Under the pieces are notes generated by a model, which made no database searches, had not been told where the DNA came from, and saw nothing but the letters and a program-made list of their open reading frames with translations. A stretch of DNA of 64,000 nt from JANNPJ01 sp965200525 (GTDB taxonomy: Bacteria; Actinomycetota; Actinomycetes; Actinomycetales; Kineosporiaceae). A program made the position numbers and the translations under genes. Location: assembly GCA_965200525.1 (NCBI GenBank), contig OZ241368.1, forward strand, positions 5,828,001 to 5,892,000, in the 5' to 3' direction. Positions within the stretch are counted from its first letter, which is position 1. Every line of letters begins with the position of its first letter. Positions 49,730 through 60,072 of the stretch are shown one piece after another.

Positions 49730-50721
49730 AGAAGTTCGTCAACGACCCGCAGCAGTTCGTCCCCGAGATGCTCAAGGGGCTGGCTCTGGCCAACCCGGAC
49801 ACCCTGCGCTACGTGCCCGAGTACAACCTGATCATGCGGGTGGACGCGCCTCAGGACGGCAAGGTCTCACTGATCCAGGGCTCCGGCTCCGGGCACGAGC
49901 CGGCTCACGTGATGGTGGTCGGCAAGGGCATGCTGGACGCCGCGTGCCCCGGTGACGTCTTCGCCGCCCCGCCGATGGACTACGTGCTGGAGACCACCCG
50001 GCTGCTGGCCTCCCCGGCCGGCGTCGTCCACATCGTGAACAACTACACCGGTGACCGGCTGGCCTTCGAGATGGGCCAGGAGATGGCCGAGGCCGAGGAC
50101 ATCACCGTGCGGACCCTGCTGGTCAACGACGACGTCGCGGTCAAGGACTCGCTCTACACGGTCGGCCGCCGCGGCGTGGCCGGCAACTTCTTCGTGATCA
50201 AGGCGACGGGGGCGGCGTCCGAGGCCGGTGCCGGTATCGACGAGGTGATCCGGATCGGCGAGAAGGTGAACGCGGTGACGCGGTCGATGGGCATGGCCCT
50301 GACCTCGTGCACGCCGCCGGCCAAGGGCAGCCCGCTGTTCGAGCTGGGGGATGACGAGATGGAGATGGGCGTCGGCATCCACGGCGAGCCCGGCCGGCGC
50401 CGCGAGAAGCTGGCCGGGGCCGACGCGATCGTCGACGAACTGGTCGAGGCGGTGGTCACCGACCTGCCGTTCGAGCGCGGCGACGGCGTGGCCCTGATGA
50501 TCAACGGACTCGGCGGGACGCCGATCAGTGAGCTCTACATCCTCTACGGGCGGGCCCACGAGCAGCTCGCCGCCCGGGGCATCACCGTGCGGCGCAACTA
50601 CGTGGGGGAGTACTGCACCTCGCTGGACATGGCCGGCGCCTCGGTCACCCTGGTCCGCCTCGACGACGAGGTCACCGGCCTGCTCGCCGCCCCGGCCGAG
50701 ATCCCGATCCGCACCTTCTGA
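49726..50721 (+). CDS. dhaK: Dihydroxyacetone kinase substrate-binding subunit DhaK
   Basis: 331 residues, DAK1 domain: GSGSGHEPAHVMVVGKGMLD, VHIVNNYTGDRLAFEMGQEM, VKDSLYTVGRRGVAGNFFVI, and the substrate-binding His219 in MGVGIHGEPGRRR (equivalent to E. coli His218), then ALMINGLGGTPISELYILYG. ATG 49726 overlaps the dhaL stop (ATGA). With DhaL it would phosphorylate dihydroxyacetone or a related short keto-sugar. Confidence 0.95.
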   Translation: MKKFVNDPQQFVPEMLKGLALANPDTLRYVPEYNLIMRVDAPQDGKVSLIQGSGSGHEPAHVMVVGKGMLDAACPGDVFAAPPMDYVLETTRLLASPAGVVHIVNNYTGDRLAFEMGQEMAEAEDITVRTLLVNDDVAVKDSLYTVGRRGVAGNFFVIKATGAASEAGAGIDEVIRIGEKVNAVTRSMGMALTSCTPPAKGSPLFELGDDEMEMGVGIHGEPGRRREKLAGADAIVDELVEAVVTDLPFERGDGVALMINGLGGTPISELYILYGRAHEQLAARGITVRRNYVGEYCTSLDMAGASVTLVRLDDEVTGLLAAPAEIPIRTF

Positions 50722-50791
50722 CCCGCCGCACCGACCGGAAGGGCGCCTCCCCGGAACTCGGGTCGGTCCGGGCCTGGGAGGATGCCGCGTC

Positions 50792-51970
50792 ATGACGGCG
50801 TACCTGAAGTGTCTGAGTTACCCGCACGTCAGGTTTCTCTTCGCCGCCAATCTGCTCGGCCGGCTGCCGAACGGGATGGGCACGCTCGCGGTGGCGCTCT
50901 TCCTGCGGGCCGGGGGCGACAGTTACGCCCTGGTCGGGGCCCTGACCGCGATCTATGCCCTGGCCACCGCGCTCGGCGGTCCGCTGCTCGGCCGGATGGT
51001 CGACCGGGCCGGGCAGCCCCGGGTGCTGGTGGTGAGCGCGGCCGGGTCCGCGGTCGGCTTCGTCCTGCTGGCCCTGGCCGGGGCCGATCGCCCGGTCGCG
51101 GCCGGCCTGACCGTCGTCCTGGCCGGGGCCCTCAGCCCGCCTCTGGAGCCCTGCCTGCGCAGTCTCTGGCCCGACGTCCTGCCGGACGCCGAGACCGTGG
51201 CCACCGCCTACGCCCTGGACGCCGCCCTGCAGGAGGTGGTGTTCGTGGCCGGCCCACTCCTGGTGGTCGGCGTCGGGGCGGTGCTCGACCCGACCGCCGC
51301 GCTCTACGCCATCGCCGCCCTGACCCTGGGCGGGACCGTCGTCTTCGCGGTCGCCGGGCCGGTCCGGCGGTGGCAGCCGGTGCCCCGGGAGCCGGACTGG
51401 GCCGGCCCGTTGCGGGCGGCGCGCCTCCGGGTGCTCCTGGTGGGGCTGTTCGGCGTCGGTCTGGCCCTCGGAGTGATCAACATCGCCTTCGTCGCCTATG
51501 CGGACGCTGACGGCCGCAGCGGCCTGGCCGGGGTGCTGATCGGGGCCAACGCCTTCGGGGCGCTGATCGGCGGGCTGACCTACGGCGCCCGCGGCCGGCC
51601 CGGCTCACCCTCGAGTCGGCTGCCCCTGCTGTTCGGCCTGCTCTCGCTCGGCTACTGGCCGCTGATCCTGGCCCCGGCGCCGGCCCCGATGGCGGCTCTG
51701 GCCGTGGTCAGCGGGCTCTTCCTGGCCCCGACCCTGGCCTGCGGTTTCGTGGTGATCGGGGACGTCGCGCCGACCGGCACCGTGACCGAGGCGTTCGCCT
51801 GGGTGGTGACCACGTTCATCGTCGGCAGCGCCGTCGGCTCGGCCGTGGCCGGCCCGCTGCTGGAGCACGCCGGCCTGCGCTGGACCCTGCTCGGGCCGGG
51901 CCTGGTGACCGCTCTGGGCTTTGCCGTGGTGGCCGGGGCCAGGCCCGCGGCCGACCCGGCGCCGGGCTGA
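50792..51970 (+). CDS. MFS transporter
   Basis: 392 residues with about 12 hydrophobic spans: FLFAANLLGRLPNGMGTLAV, the loop 2-3 motif GPLLGRMVDRAGQPRVLVVS, AYALDAALQEVVFVAGPLLV and a central basic loop. It is YfkF/multidrug-like; the substrate is not predictable. ATG 50792 is 70 bases after dhaK, so it may be read with the aldolase/kinase operon as uptake or export partner. Confidence 0.85.
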   Translation: MTAYLKCLSYPHVRFLFAANLLGRLPNGMGTLAVALFLRAGGDSYALVGALTAIYALATALGGPLLGRMVDRAGQPRVLVVSAAGSAVGFVLLALAGADRPVAAGLTVVLAGALSPPLEPCLRSLWPDVLPDAETVATAYALDAALQEVVFVAGPLLVVGVGAVLDPTAALYAIAALTLGGTVVFAVAGPVRRWQPVPREPDWAGPLRAARLRVLLVGLFGVGLALGVINIAFVAYADADGRSGLAGVLIGANAFGALIGGLTYGARGRPGSPSSRLPLLFGLLSLGYWPLILAPAPAPMAALAVVSGLFLAPTLACGFVVIGDVAPTGTVTEAFAWVVTTFIVGSAVGSAVAGPLLEHAGLRWTLLGPGLVTALGFAVVAGARPAADPAPG

Positions 51971-52120
51971 ACCCGGCCCCGACACGATGGTCAAGTTCGC
52001 CCCGGTTTCGGTATGTCCAGCTTAAGGTGTTCCGGGCGCAGTTGAGCCCGGTCCGAAGGGGCTGGGTGGGCTGGGCCCCGGTCGGCTCGGTGGCGACATC
52101 GGCCGACACGGCCCCCCGCG

Positions 52121-52150
52121 TTGCTCTTGGGGACGGCAAGTCGCTAGGTT
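52121..52150 (+). promoter_or_regulatory. Possible promoter of mihF
   Basis: TTGCTC (52121-52126) and TAGGTT (52145-52150), 18-base spacer, about 110 bases before the mihF start. The rest of the 295-base gap after the MFS gene shows no other feature I can support. Confidence 0.35.
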
Positions 52151-52266
52151 CGGACCCAGATTTCCTGGTCTGCCTGTGCTGATCGGCCGAAACACGGTCG
52201 ATGGGAGTAGGCGGACCTGCTCAACCATCGACTGACTGAGTACGTCAACTAACTGAGGTGACTGCA

Positions 52267-52581
52267 GTGGCACTGCCCCCCCTGACCCCCGAGCAGCGAG
52301 CCGCCGCCCTGGTGAAGGCGGCTGAGGCTCGCCGGGCGCGAGCCGAGATCAAGAATCGACTCAAGTACTCGCAGGGGTCGCTCGGCGAGGTGATCACTGA
52401 GGGCCAGAACAACGAGGTGATCGGCAAGATGAAGGTCTCCGCGCTGCTCGAGGCTCTGCCCGGCGTCGGCAAGGTCCGGGCCAAGCAGATCATGGAAGAG
52501 ATCGGCATCTCGGAGTCGCGCCGGGTCCGCGGGCTGGGATCGAACCAGATCGCCGCCCTGATCAAGCGCTTCACCAGCTGA
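52267..52581 (+). CDS. mihF: Actinobacterial integration host factor (mIHF/sIHF)
   Basis: 104 residues, matching the mycobacterial and Streptomyces IHF end to end: LPPLTPEQRAAALVKAAEAR, RRARAEIKNRLKYSQGSLGE, KVSALLEALPGVGKVRAKQI (helix-hairpin-helix type turn), RRVRGLGSNQIAALIKRF. A nucleoid protein affecting DNA topology and required for integration of some phages. GTG 52267 fits the family start and has GAGGTGA upstream; GTG 52258 would add three residues. It is followed at once by gmk, a conserved pair. Confidence 0.96.
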   Translation: MALPPLTPEQRAAALVKAAEARRARAEIKNRLKYSQGSLGEVITEGQNNEVIGKMKVSALLEALPGVGKVRAKQIMEEIGISESRRVRGLGSNQIAALIKRFTS

Positions 52582-52588
52582 CCTCCCG

Positions 52589-53215
52589 GTGTTCGGGGGG
52601 GATGCCACGACGGAACCGACCGGGTCTGTGACCCGGCCCGGTCGGCTCACCGTGCTCGCGGGGCCGACCGCGGTCGGCAAGGGCACGGTCGCGGCCGACA
52701 TTCGCGACCGGTACCCGCAGATCTGGCTCTCGGTCTCGGTCACCACCCGTCCACCCCGGCCGGGCGAGGAAGACGGCGTGCACTACCTGTTCGTGGACGA
52801 GGCCCGGTTCGACCATCTGGTCGAATCGGGCCAACTTCTCGAATGGGCCGTCGTGCACGGCCGGCACCGCTACGGCACCCCCCGGCAGAAGGTCGACGAG
52901 ATGCTCGAGCAGGGCCGCCCGGCGCTGCTCGAGATCGACCTGCAGGGCGCCCGCCAGGTGCGCCAGACCATGCCGTCGGCGTTCTTCGTCTTCCTGAAGC
53001 CGCCGAGCCTCGACGAGCTGGTGCGCCGGCTGGTCGGCCGGGGCACCGAGAATGCGGCCGAACGCGAGCGCCGGTTGCGCACGGCCGAGGTCGAAATGGC
53101 CGCCGAAGCCGAGTTCGACGTGTCCATCGTGAACGACGATGTACGCCGGGCGACGGATGAGCTCGTATCATGGATGGGTCTGACCACGACGCCGCGTGCC
53201 CACGTGGCCGACTGA
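52589..53215 (+). CDS. gmk: Guanylate kinase
   Basis: 208 residues; GMP to GDP. P-loop LAGPTAVGKGTVAADI, GMP-binding VSVTTRPPRPGEEDGVHYLF, LEWAVVHGRHRYGTPRQKVD, LLEIDLQGARQVRQTMPSA, and the lid RGTENAAERERRL. GTG 52589 lies 7 bases after the mihF stop. Order mihF-gmk-rpoZ-coaBC-metK-priA is the standard actinobacterial block. Confidence 0.96.
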   Translation: MFGGDATTEPTGSVTRPGRLTVLAGPTAVGKGTVAADIRDRYPQIWLSVSVTTRPPRPGEEDGVHYLFVDEARFDHLVESGQLLEWAVVHGRHRYGTPRQKVDEMLEQGRPALLEIDLQGARQVRQTMPSAFFVFLKPPSLDELVRRLVGRGTENAAERERRLRTAEVEMAAEAEFDVSIVNDDVRRATDELVSWMGLTTTPRAHVAD

Positions 53216-53275
53216 CCACCTGATTTCGCCTTACCTCTGCCCGTGATCTGAGCACCACCAACTGCTGGAGTTTGC

Positions 53276-53539
53276 GTGTCTGGAACCGTTGCGAATCCCG
53301 AAGGCATCACCAACCCCCCGATCGACGACCTGCTCACCACGGTCGACTCCAAGTACTCCTTGGTGATCTTCGCGGCCAAGCGCGCCCGGCAGATCAATGC
53401 CTACTACTCCCAGCTCGGCGAGGGCCTGCTGGAGTACGTCGGCCCCCTGGTCGAGACCCACGTGCAGGAGAAGCCGCTGTCGGTGGCCATGCGCGAGATC
53501 AACGAGGGCCTGCTCGTCGCCGAGCCGACCGAGGGCTGA
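53276..53539 (+). CDS. rpoZ: RNA polymerase omega subunit
   Basis: 87 residues. ITNPPIDDLLTTVDSKYSLV, IFAAKRARQINAYYSQLGEG and KPLSVAMREINEGLL are the omega signatures. It assists beta' assembly. Start GTG 53276. Confidence 0.95.
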   Translation: MSGTVANPEGITNPPIDDLLTTVDSKYSLVIFAAKRARQINAYYSQLGEGLLEYVGPLVETHVQEKPLSVAMREINEGLLVAEPTEG

Positions 53540-53562
53540 GCCCCACCGTCCAGGCGCCCGCC

Positions 53563-54789
53563 ATGACGCGACGCATCGTTCTCGGGGTCTCCGGGGGGAT
53601 CGCCGCGTACAAGGCGTGCCTGCTGCTGCGCCTGTTCACCGAGGCCGGTCACGATGTGCGGGTGGTGCCGACGGCGGCAGCGCTGGAGTTCGTCGGCGCG
53701 CCCACCTGGGCCGCGCTTTCCGGCCATCCGGTCTCCAGCACGGTCTGGGACGACGTGCACGAGGTGCCGCACGTGCGGCTCGGCCGGCAGGCCGAGCTGG
53801 TGGTGGTCGCGCCGGCCACGGCCGACCTGCTCGCCCGGGCCGCCGCCGGGCTGACCGGTGACCTGCTGACCAACGTGCTGCTGACCGCCCGGTGCCCGGT
53901 GCTGATGGCGCCGGCGATGCACACCGAGATGTGGCTGCATCCGGCGACCACGGCCAACGTGGCCACGTTGCGCTCGCGCGGGGTGCATGTGCTCGATCCG
54001 GCCAGCGGCCGGCTGACCGGCGCCGACACCGGCCCGGGCCGGCTGCCGGAGCCGGCCGAGATCTTCGCCGCGGCCCTGGCCCTGCTCGAACCGGCCACCG
54101 GACCGGGTTCGCAGCCGTCGGGCCCGCTGGCCGGACGCCGGGTCGTGGTTTCCGCCGGTGGCACCCGTGAGCCGCTCGATCCCGTCCGTTACCTGGGCAA
54201 CCGCTCGTCCGGCCGGCAGGGTGTGGCCCTGGCCGCGGCCGCGGCCCGGCGCGGGGCCAAGGTCACCCTGGTCGCGGGCCCGCTGGAGGTCCCCGTGCCG
54301 GCAGGCATCGACGTCGTCAGCATCGGCTCGGCCCTGCAGTTGCGCGAGGCGATGCAGGCCGTCGCGCCGGCGGCCGACGTCGTCGTCATGGCGGCCGCGG
54401 TGGCCGACTTCCGGCCGGCCGAGGTCGCCGAGCACAAGATCAAGAAGACCGACGGCACGGACGACGCCCCGGTGGTCCGGTTGGTGCGCAACCCCGACAT
54501 CCTGGCCGAGCTGGCCGGTGCCCGCCGGCCCGGGCAACTGGTGGTCGGGTTTGCCGCCGAGACCGGGGACGACGCCGGCAGCGTGCTCGAGCACGCCCGC
54601 GCCAAACTCGCCCGCAAGGGCTGTGACCTGCTGGTTGTCAACGATGTCTCGGCCGGCAAGGTGTTCGGCCGGGCCGACACCGAAGTGACCGTTCTGCGCG
54701 CGGACGGCGGCGAGATCGCCGTCCCGGCCGGGTCGAAGGAGACTGCGGCCGAAGCGATCCTGGACGTTGTGGAATCGCTTCTTCACTGA
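53563..54789 (+). CDS. coaBC: Bifunctional phosphopantothenoylcysteine decarboxylase / phosphopantothenate-cysteine ligase
   Basis: 408 residues; two steps of CoA synthesis. The CoaC flavoprotein part (1 to about 185) has VLGVSGGIAAYKACLLLRLF, the active-site His in HVRLGRQAELVVVAPATADL and PAMHTEMWLHPAT (actinobacterial variant of PAMNxxMW). The CoaB part (from about 195) has VVVSAGGTREPLDPVRYLGN, ADVVVMAAAVADFRPAE, HKIKKT and LVGFAAETGD-type VVGFAAETGDDAGS. ATG 53563 is 23 bases after rpoZ. Confidence 0.96.
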   Translation: MTRRIVLGVSGGIAAYKACLLLRLFTEAGHDVRVVPTAAALEFVGAPTWAALSGHPVSSTVWDDVHEVPHVRLGRQAELVVVAPATADLLARAAAGLTGDLLTNVLLTARCPVLMAPAMHTEMWLHPATTANVATLRSRGVHVLDPASGRLTGADTGPGRLPEPAEIFAAALALLEPATGPGSQPSGPLAGRRVVVSAGGTREPLDPVRYLGNRSSGRQGVALAAAAARRGAKVTLVAGPLEVPVPAGIDVVSIGSALQLREAMQAVAPAADVVVMAAAVADFRPAEVAEHKIKKTDGTDDAPVVRLVRNPDILAELAGARRPGQLVVGFAAETGDDAGSVLEHARAKLARKGCDLLVVNDVSAGKVFGRADTEVTVLRADGGEIAVPAGSKETAAEAILDVVESLLH

Positions 54790-54948
54790 CCGTGAGGGTT
54801 GCTGATCGGGGTGCCGTTCCCGGCGGTCCGCCTTCTCGACCAGAGTGGTTAGAGTGTGTCATCGGCTCGCCGACCGACGAGGTCCGGGCCGCCGCCAGCA
54901 GCCGCTGCACGCGACTCACGCAGTCGCCGCATCCGTACGGGAGAGCCG

Positions 54949-56139
<1,191 letters not shown>

Positions 56140-56179
56140 TCTCCGCTCCACCTCCGTCAGTTCGGCCTGGTTGTCCACA

Positions 56180-56211
56180 GAACGGCCGCCACCTCCGGGT
56201 GGCGGCCGTTC
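56180..56211 (+). terminator. Strong hairpin terminator after metK
   Basis: Perfect 14-bp stem (56180-56193 with 56198-56211) and tetraloop TCCG, 40 bases past the metK stop and 19 before priA. Confidence 0.8.
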
Positions 56212-56230
56212 CGTGTCTAGGGTTGGGTCC

Positions 56231-58303
56231 ATGCCCGCCGATCAAGCCGACCTCGCCGAGGGGCAGCTCGAGCTGCTGCGGGCGGCCACGCGAGGCAGGA
56301 AGCCGAAACCACCGGATCCGCCGGCCGAGCTGCTGCCGGTCGCCCGGGTCGCGGTCGACCTGCCCCTGCCGCACCTCGACCGCGCGTTCGACTACACCGT
56401 GCCGCAGTCGATGGCCGCCGAGGCGCAGCCCGGCGTCCGGGTCCGGGTCCGGTTCGCCGGTCAGGACGTCGAGGGTTACCTGCTGGAACGGGCGGCCGAG
56501 TCCGACCACGCCGGCCGGCTGACCCCGCTGCGGCGGGTCGTCTCGGCCGAGTCCGTCCTGGCCCCCGCCGTGCTGCAGCTGGCCCGGGCGGTGGCCGACC
56601 GCTACGCCGGCAGCCTCAACGACGTACTGCGGCTGGCCGTGCCGCCCCGGCACGCCAAGGCCGAGCAGGCGGCCCGGCCCGAGCCGGTGGCGCTGCCGGT
56701 CACCCTCGAGCCGGACGCCACCTGGTCCCGTTATCCCGCCGGAGGAGCGCTGCTGGCCCGGCTGGCAGCCGGTGAATCGCCCCGGGCGGTGTGGACGGCC
56801 CTGCCCGGCCCGCACTGGACGACGGCCCTGGCCGGAGCGATCGAGGCCACGCTGAGCTCCGGCCGCGGCGCGCTGGTCGTGCTGCCCGACAAGCGCGACG
56901 TCGACCAGCTCGACGCGGTGCTCTCCCGCCGCCTCGGCCCCGGCCGGCACGCCCGGCTGGAGGCCGACCTGGGCCCCACCGCCCGGTACCGCAACTTTCT
57001 GGCCGTCCGCCGGGGCGACGTCCAGGTCGCGATCGGCACCCGGGCGGCCGCGTTCGCCCCGGTTCACCGACTCGGTCTGGTGGCGATCTGGGACGACGGC
57101 GACGACCTGCACCAGGAACCGAGAGCGCCCTACCCGCACGCCCGCGAGGTACTCGCTCTGCGGTCCGAACTGGAGGGCGCCGCCCTGATCGCCGGGGCCT
57201 GGTCGCGCACGGTCGAGTGCGCGGCCTGGATCCGATCCGGCTGGGCCCGGCCGGTGGCGGCGGCCCGGGCCGGGCTGCGGGCCGAGTGGCCGGCGGTGGC
57301 GGTCGCCTCCACCGCCTTCGGCGCCGACGAGGACCCGTCCGCCTTCGGCCGGTTGCCCGCCCTGGCTTGGCGGGCCATCCGCGACGGCCTGCCGCAGGGG
57401 CCGGTGCTGGTCCAGGTACCCCGGGCCGGATACCTGCCCGGGCTGTCCTGCCAGACCTGCCGCAAGCCGGCCCGGTGCGAGAACTGCCACGGCCCGCTGG
57501 GCCTGCCGGCCGCGGCCGGCCGCGACCCGGCGGCGCCCCACCTGCCGCAGTGCCGCTGGTGCGGCCGTCCGGCCGCCACCTGGACCTGCCCGCACTGCCA
57601 GGGTCACCGGTTGCGGGCCACCTCGGTGGGCGTGGCCCGTACCGCCGAGGAGCTGGGCCGGGCCTTTCCCGGTGCGGCCGTCGTGCTGCCCCGCTCCGAG
57701 GAGGAGACACCCGTCGTCCCGGCGAAGGCACTGGTGGTCAGCACGCCCGGGCTGGAGCCGCCGGTCGAGGGTGGTTACGCGGCGGCCGTGCTGCTGGACG
57801 GCGGGCGGCTGCTGGAGCGACCCGACCTGCGGGCCAGTGAGGATGCACTGCGCCGCTGGCTGGCTGCCGCCGCCCTGGTGCGCCCGGGGCCGCAAGGGGG
57901 CCGAGTGGTGATCTGTGCCGACTCGCAGGCGCCGGCGGTCCAGGCCCTGGTCCGGATCGACCCGGCCGGGCACGCCGAGCGCGAGCTGGCCGAGCGGGCC
58001 GAACTGGGCTTCCCGCCGGCGGTGGTGATGGCCGAGCTGACCGGCCCGGCCCCCGCGGTCAGCGCGCTGCTCGGGCTGGCCCGGTTGCCGGCCGACGTGC
58101 AGACCCTGGGGCCGATAGAGCTCCCGCCTCCGACCACCGGTGCCCGACTCGCCGGCGCCCCCCCGGTGCAGGTGCTGCTACGGGCCCCCCGACCGGAACT
58201 GGCCCGGCTGGCGGCCGGGTTGCACGCCGCGGCAGCCCTGCGCAGCGCCCGCCGCGAGCCCGGCGCCGTCCGGATCCAGGTCGACCCGCCGAACCCCGGG
58301 TAG
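56231..58303 (+). CDS. priA: Primosomal protein N' (PriA), actinobacterial form without helicase motifs
   Basis: 690 residues. The N-terminal DNA-binding part is recognisable (PVARVAVDLPLPHLDRAFDY, VRVRFAGQDVEGYLLER), as are the zinc-binding Cys clusters: CQTC (407-410), CENC, CRWC and CPHC (453-456). The Walker A position reads LPGPHWTT (191-198) instead of GVTGSGKT, and the DEEH box is replaced by WDDGDD. The ATPase is therefore probably dead, as is known for actinobacterial PriA. The protein may act as a replication-restart scaffold. ATG 56231 lies after the metK terminator hairpin. Confidence 0.9.
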   Translation: MPADQADLAEGQLELLRAATRGRKPKPPDPPAELLPVARVAVDLPLPHLDRAFDYTVPQSMAAEAQPGVRVRVRFAGQDVEGYLLERAAESDHAGRLTPLRRVVSAESVLAPAVLQLARAVADRYAGSLNDVLRLAVPPRHAKAEQAARPEPVALPVTLEPDATWSRYPAGGALLARLAAGESPRAVWTALPGPHWTTALAGAIEATLSSGRGALVVLPDKRDVDQLDAVLSRRLGPGRHARLEADLGPTARYRNFLAVRRGDVQVAIGTRAAAFAPVHRLGLVAIWDDGDDLHQEPRAPYPHAREVLALRSELEGAALIAGAWSRTVECAAWIRSGWARPVAAARAGLRAEWPAVAVASTAFGADEDPSAFGRLPALAWRAIRDGLPQGPVLVQVPRAGYLPGLSCQTCRKPARCENCHGPLGLPAAAGRDPAAPHLPQCRWCGRPAATWTCPHCQGHRLRATSVGVARTAEELGRAFPGAAVVLPRSEEETPVVPAKALVVSTPGLEPPVEGGYAAAVLLDGGRLLERPDLRASEDALRRWLAAAALVRPGPQGGRVVICADSQAPAVQALVRIDPAGHAERELAERAELGFPPAVVMAELTGPAPAVSALLGLARLPADVQTLGPIELPPPTTGARLAGAPPVQVLLRAPRPELARLAAGLHAAAALRSARREPGAVRIQVDPPNPG

Positions 58304-58403
58304 CGGCCCCGAACTGGTAGCTTTCTTGACCGTCCTGAATTAGGCGGGGCAGGTAACTGGCTGAAGTATCCGGGGTCGACGACCCCGATCGGGGGAGACC
58401 GAA

Positions 58404-59123
58404 GTGCGCATCACGTTCCTGATCGCCAACGCCTATGGCGGTGGTGGTGCGATCCGGACGACCCTGACGACGGCCGCGGCCCTGGCCGCGCGGCACGACG
58501 TCGAGGTGGTCAGTGTGCTGCGGCACCGCGACGAGCCGATGCTGCCGATCGCCCCGAGCGTGCGGCTGCGGGCCCTGGTCGACAACCGTCCGCACGTGGC
58601 CGCCCGTCGCCGCAGCAGCCCCAACCCGGTTCGCCAGACCAAGCGGCTGGTGCACTCGGCGCTGAGCCGGATCCCCAGCCGGATGGCCCACCGGCAGGAC
58701 GTGAGGTATCGGGTCTTCTCGGCCCGCAGCGACCTGGCCCTGATCCGGTTCATGCGCACCCTGTCCGGCGAGGTGGTGGTCGGCACCCGGCCCTCGCTCA
58801 ACCTGATCCTGGCCCGGCACGCGCCGGCCGGCGTGATCGCCGTCGGTCAGGAGCACCTGCCGCCGGTCCGGCACTCGCGTTACCTGCGCGACTCGTTCGC
58901 CGAGCACTACCCCCGGCTGGACGCGCTGGCCACCCTCACCGAGCCCGACGCGGCCGACTACCGCGAACTGCTCGGCCCGCGGGCCCGGGTCGAGGTCATC
59001 CCGCAGTCCCACGTCGCCGACCACTCGGCGGCCGGCTGGGAGCGCCTGCTGGAGCAGCTCAGCCTGGTGCCGAGTCGTCGTGGCGAGGGCCGGACGACCG
59101 GCGCTGGGCGGGGTCCGACGTAG
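58404..59123 (+). CDS. Truncated GT4-like glycosyltransferase
   Basis: 239 residues. The N-terminal acceptor-binding half of a GT-B glycosyltransferase is intact: MRITFLIANAYGGGGAIRTT, DVEVVSVLRHRDEPML, LVGTRP-type VVVGTRPSLNLILARHAPAG, VIAVGQEHLPPVRHSRYL, YPRLDALATLTEPDAADY and ARVEVIPQS. The nucleotide-sugar-binding half (E-x7-E region) is missing. The sequence jumps from VIPQ to a short tail (AAGWERLLEQL) that resembles the very end of full-length relatives, suggesting an internal deletion of about 150-180 residues. Probably inactive; it could be called a pseudogene. It converges with the hydrolase gene. Confidence 0.7.
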   Translation: MRITFLIANAYGGGGAIRTTLTTAAALAARHDVEVVSVLRHRDEPMLPIAPSVRLRALVDNRPHVAARRRSSPNPVRQTKRLVHSALSRIPSRMAHRQDVRYRVFSARSDLALIRFMRTLSGEVVVGTRPSLNLILARHAPAGVIAVGQEHLPPVRHSRYLRDSFAEHYPRLDALATLTEPDAADYRELLGPRARVEVIPQSHVADHSAAGWERLLEQLSLVPSRRGEGRTTGAGRGPT

Positions 59124-59169
59124 CGTCCGGAGGGTGAGGCTCCTGGCCCGCCGCTGAGGCCGAACCGGG

Positions 59170-60072
59170 TCAGCCGGTGACGTCGGCCAGGAAGTCACGG
59201 ATCACCACGAGCAGGTCGTCCCGGCCGGGGCCGATCCAGAACAGGTGCGAGGGGGAGGCGAGCTCGACCAGGCGTGCCCGCGGGATGGTCGCGATGAGGT
59301 CCTCGGTGTGGGCCCAGGCCACGCCGCCGTCCGTCCGCGACGCCGTCACCAGGGACGGGCTCGAAACTTCCCGCTGGGCCGCGCGCCGGACCTGCTGCCG
59401 ATCGAGCCCGGCGAAGGAGAGATCGATGCCGAAGCCTCGCCCGGACCGCATGCTCGACAGGACGTCCCTCATGGCCTGGCGATCGGCCTCCTCCAGACCG
59501 GGCAACCACGAACCGGCGGGAAGCGTGGACAAGGATCCCATCATCAGCCGGAGCCCGACCTCGGGGGCGCGTCGCAGCAACTGGCGGGTGGACCACCAGA
59601 CGTATCGCTCGACCCCTGGATGGAACATCCAGGGCGCGAGGCGGCGCTGCGCGGCCGAGTCGGGATAGGGCAGGGTCGACGGGGCCGCGGAGTGCAGGAT
59701 CAGCGCTGCCGTGCGGTCGGGACAGCGCCCGACGTACTCGACGGCCTGAGGTCCGCCGAACGATGTGCCGACCACCGCGGTGAACCGGTCGATGTCGAGC
59801 TGGGCCCGCACCTCGTCGACCACGGCCGCGAACGCCCCTGGAGACAGGTGGCCCACGTCGGTGTCGCCGTATCCGGGGCGGGACAGCTTGAGCACGCGAT
59901 GCCCGAGCTCGACGTACAGTTCGGCGGCGGGCGACACGGAAGCCGACTCGTGCCCGCCGTGAAAGTACAGGATCGGCGGGCCGGCCGCGCCGGTCGCGAC
60001 CCGAGTCAGTACCTCCACCGGCCCGGCCGACGTCGGCACGACCTGACGGTCGGATCGCGCGTCACCGCTCAC
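59170..60072 (-). CDS. Alpha/beta hydrolase
   Basis: 300 residues. ILYFHGGHESA (oxyanion region), the nucleophile elbow AVVGTSFGGPQAVEYVG (Ser), LILHSAAPSTLPYPD, and the C-terminal His in LVELASPSHLFWIGPGRDD. Substrate unknown. GTG at 60072 overlaps the adenosine deaminase stop (GTGA), so it is the last gene of the minus-strand nucleoside operon. Confidence 0.82.
   Translation of the reverse strand: MSGDARSDRQVVPTSAGPVEVLTRVATGAAGPPILYFHGGHESASVSPAAELYVELGHRVLKLSRPGYGDTDVGHLSPGAFAAVVDEVRAQLDIDRFTAVVGTSFGGPQAVEYVGRCPDRTAALILHSAAPSTLPYPDSAAQRRLAPWMFHPGVERYVWWSTRQLLRRAPEVGLRLMMGSLSTLPAGSWLPGLEEADRQAMRDVLSSMRSGRGFGIDLSFAGLDRQQVRRAAQREVSSPSLVTASRTDGGVAWAHTEDLIATIPRARLVELASPSHLFWIGPGRDDLLVVIRDFLADVTG

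Noticed and set aside
54790..54948. SAM riboswitch upstream of metK
   Set aside because: I could not recognise the conserved core of SAM-I, SAM-II or SAM-IV.
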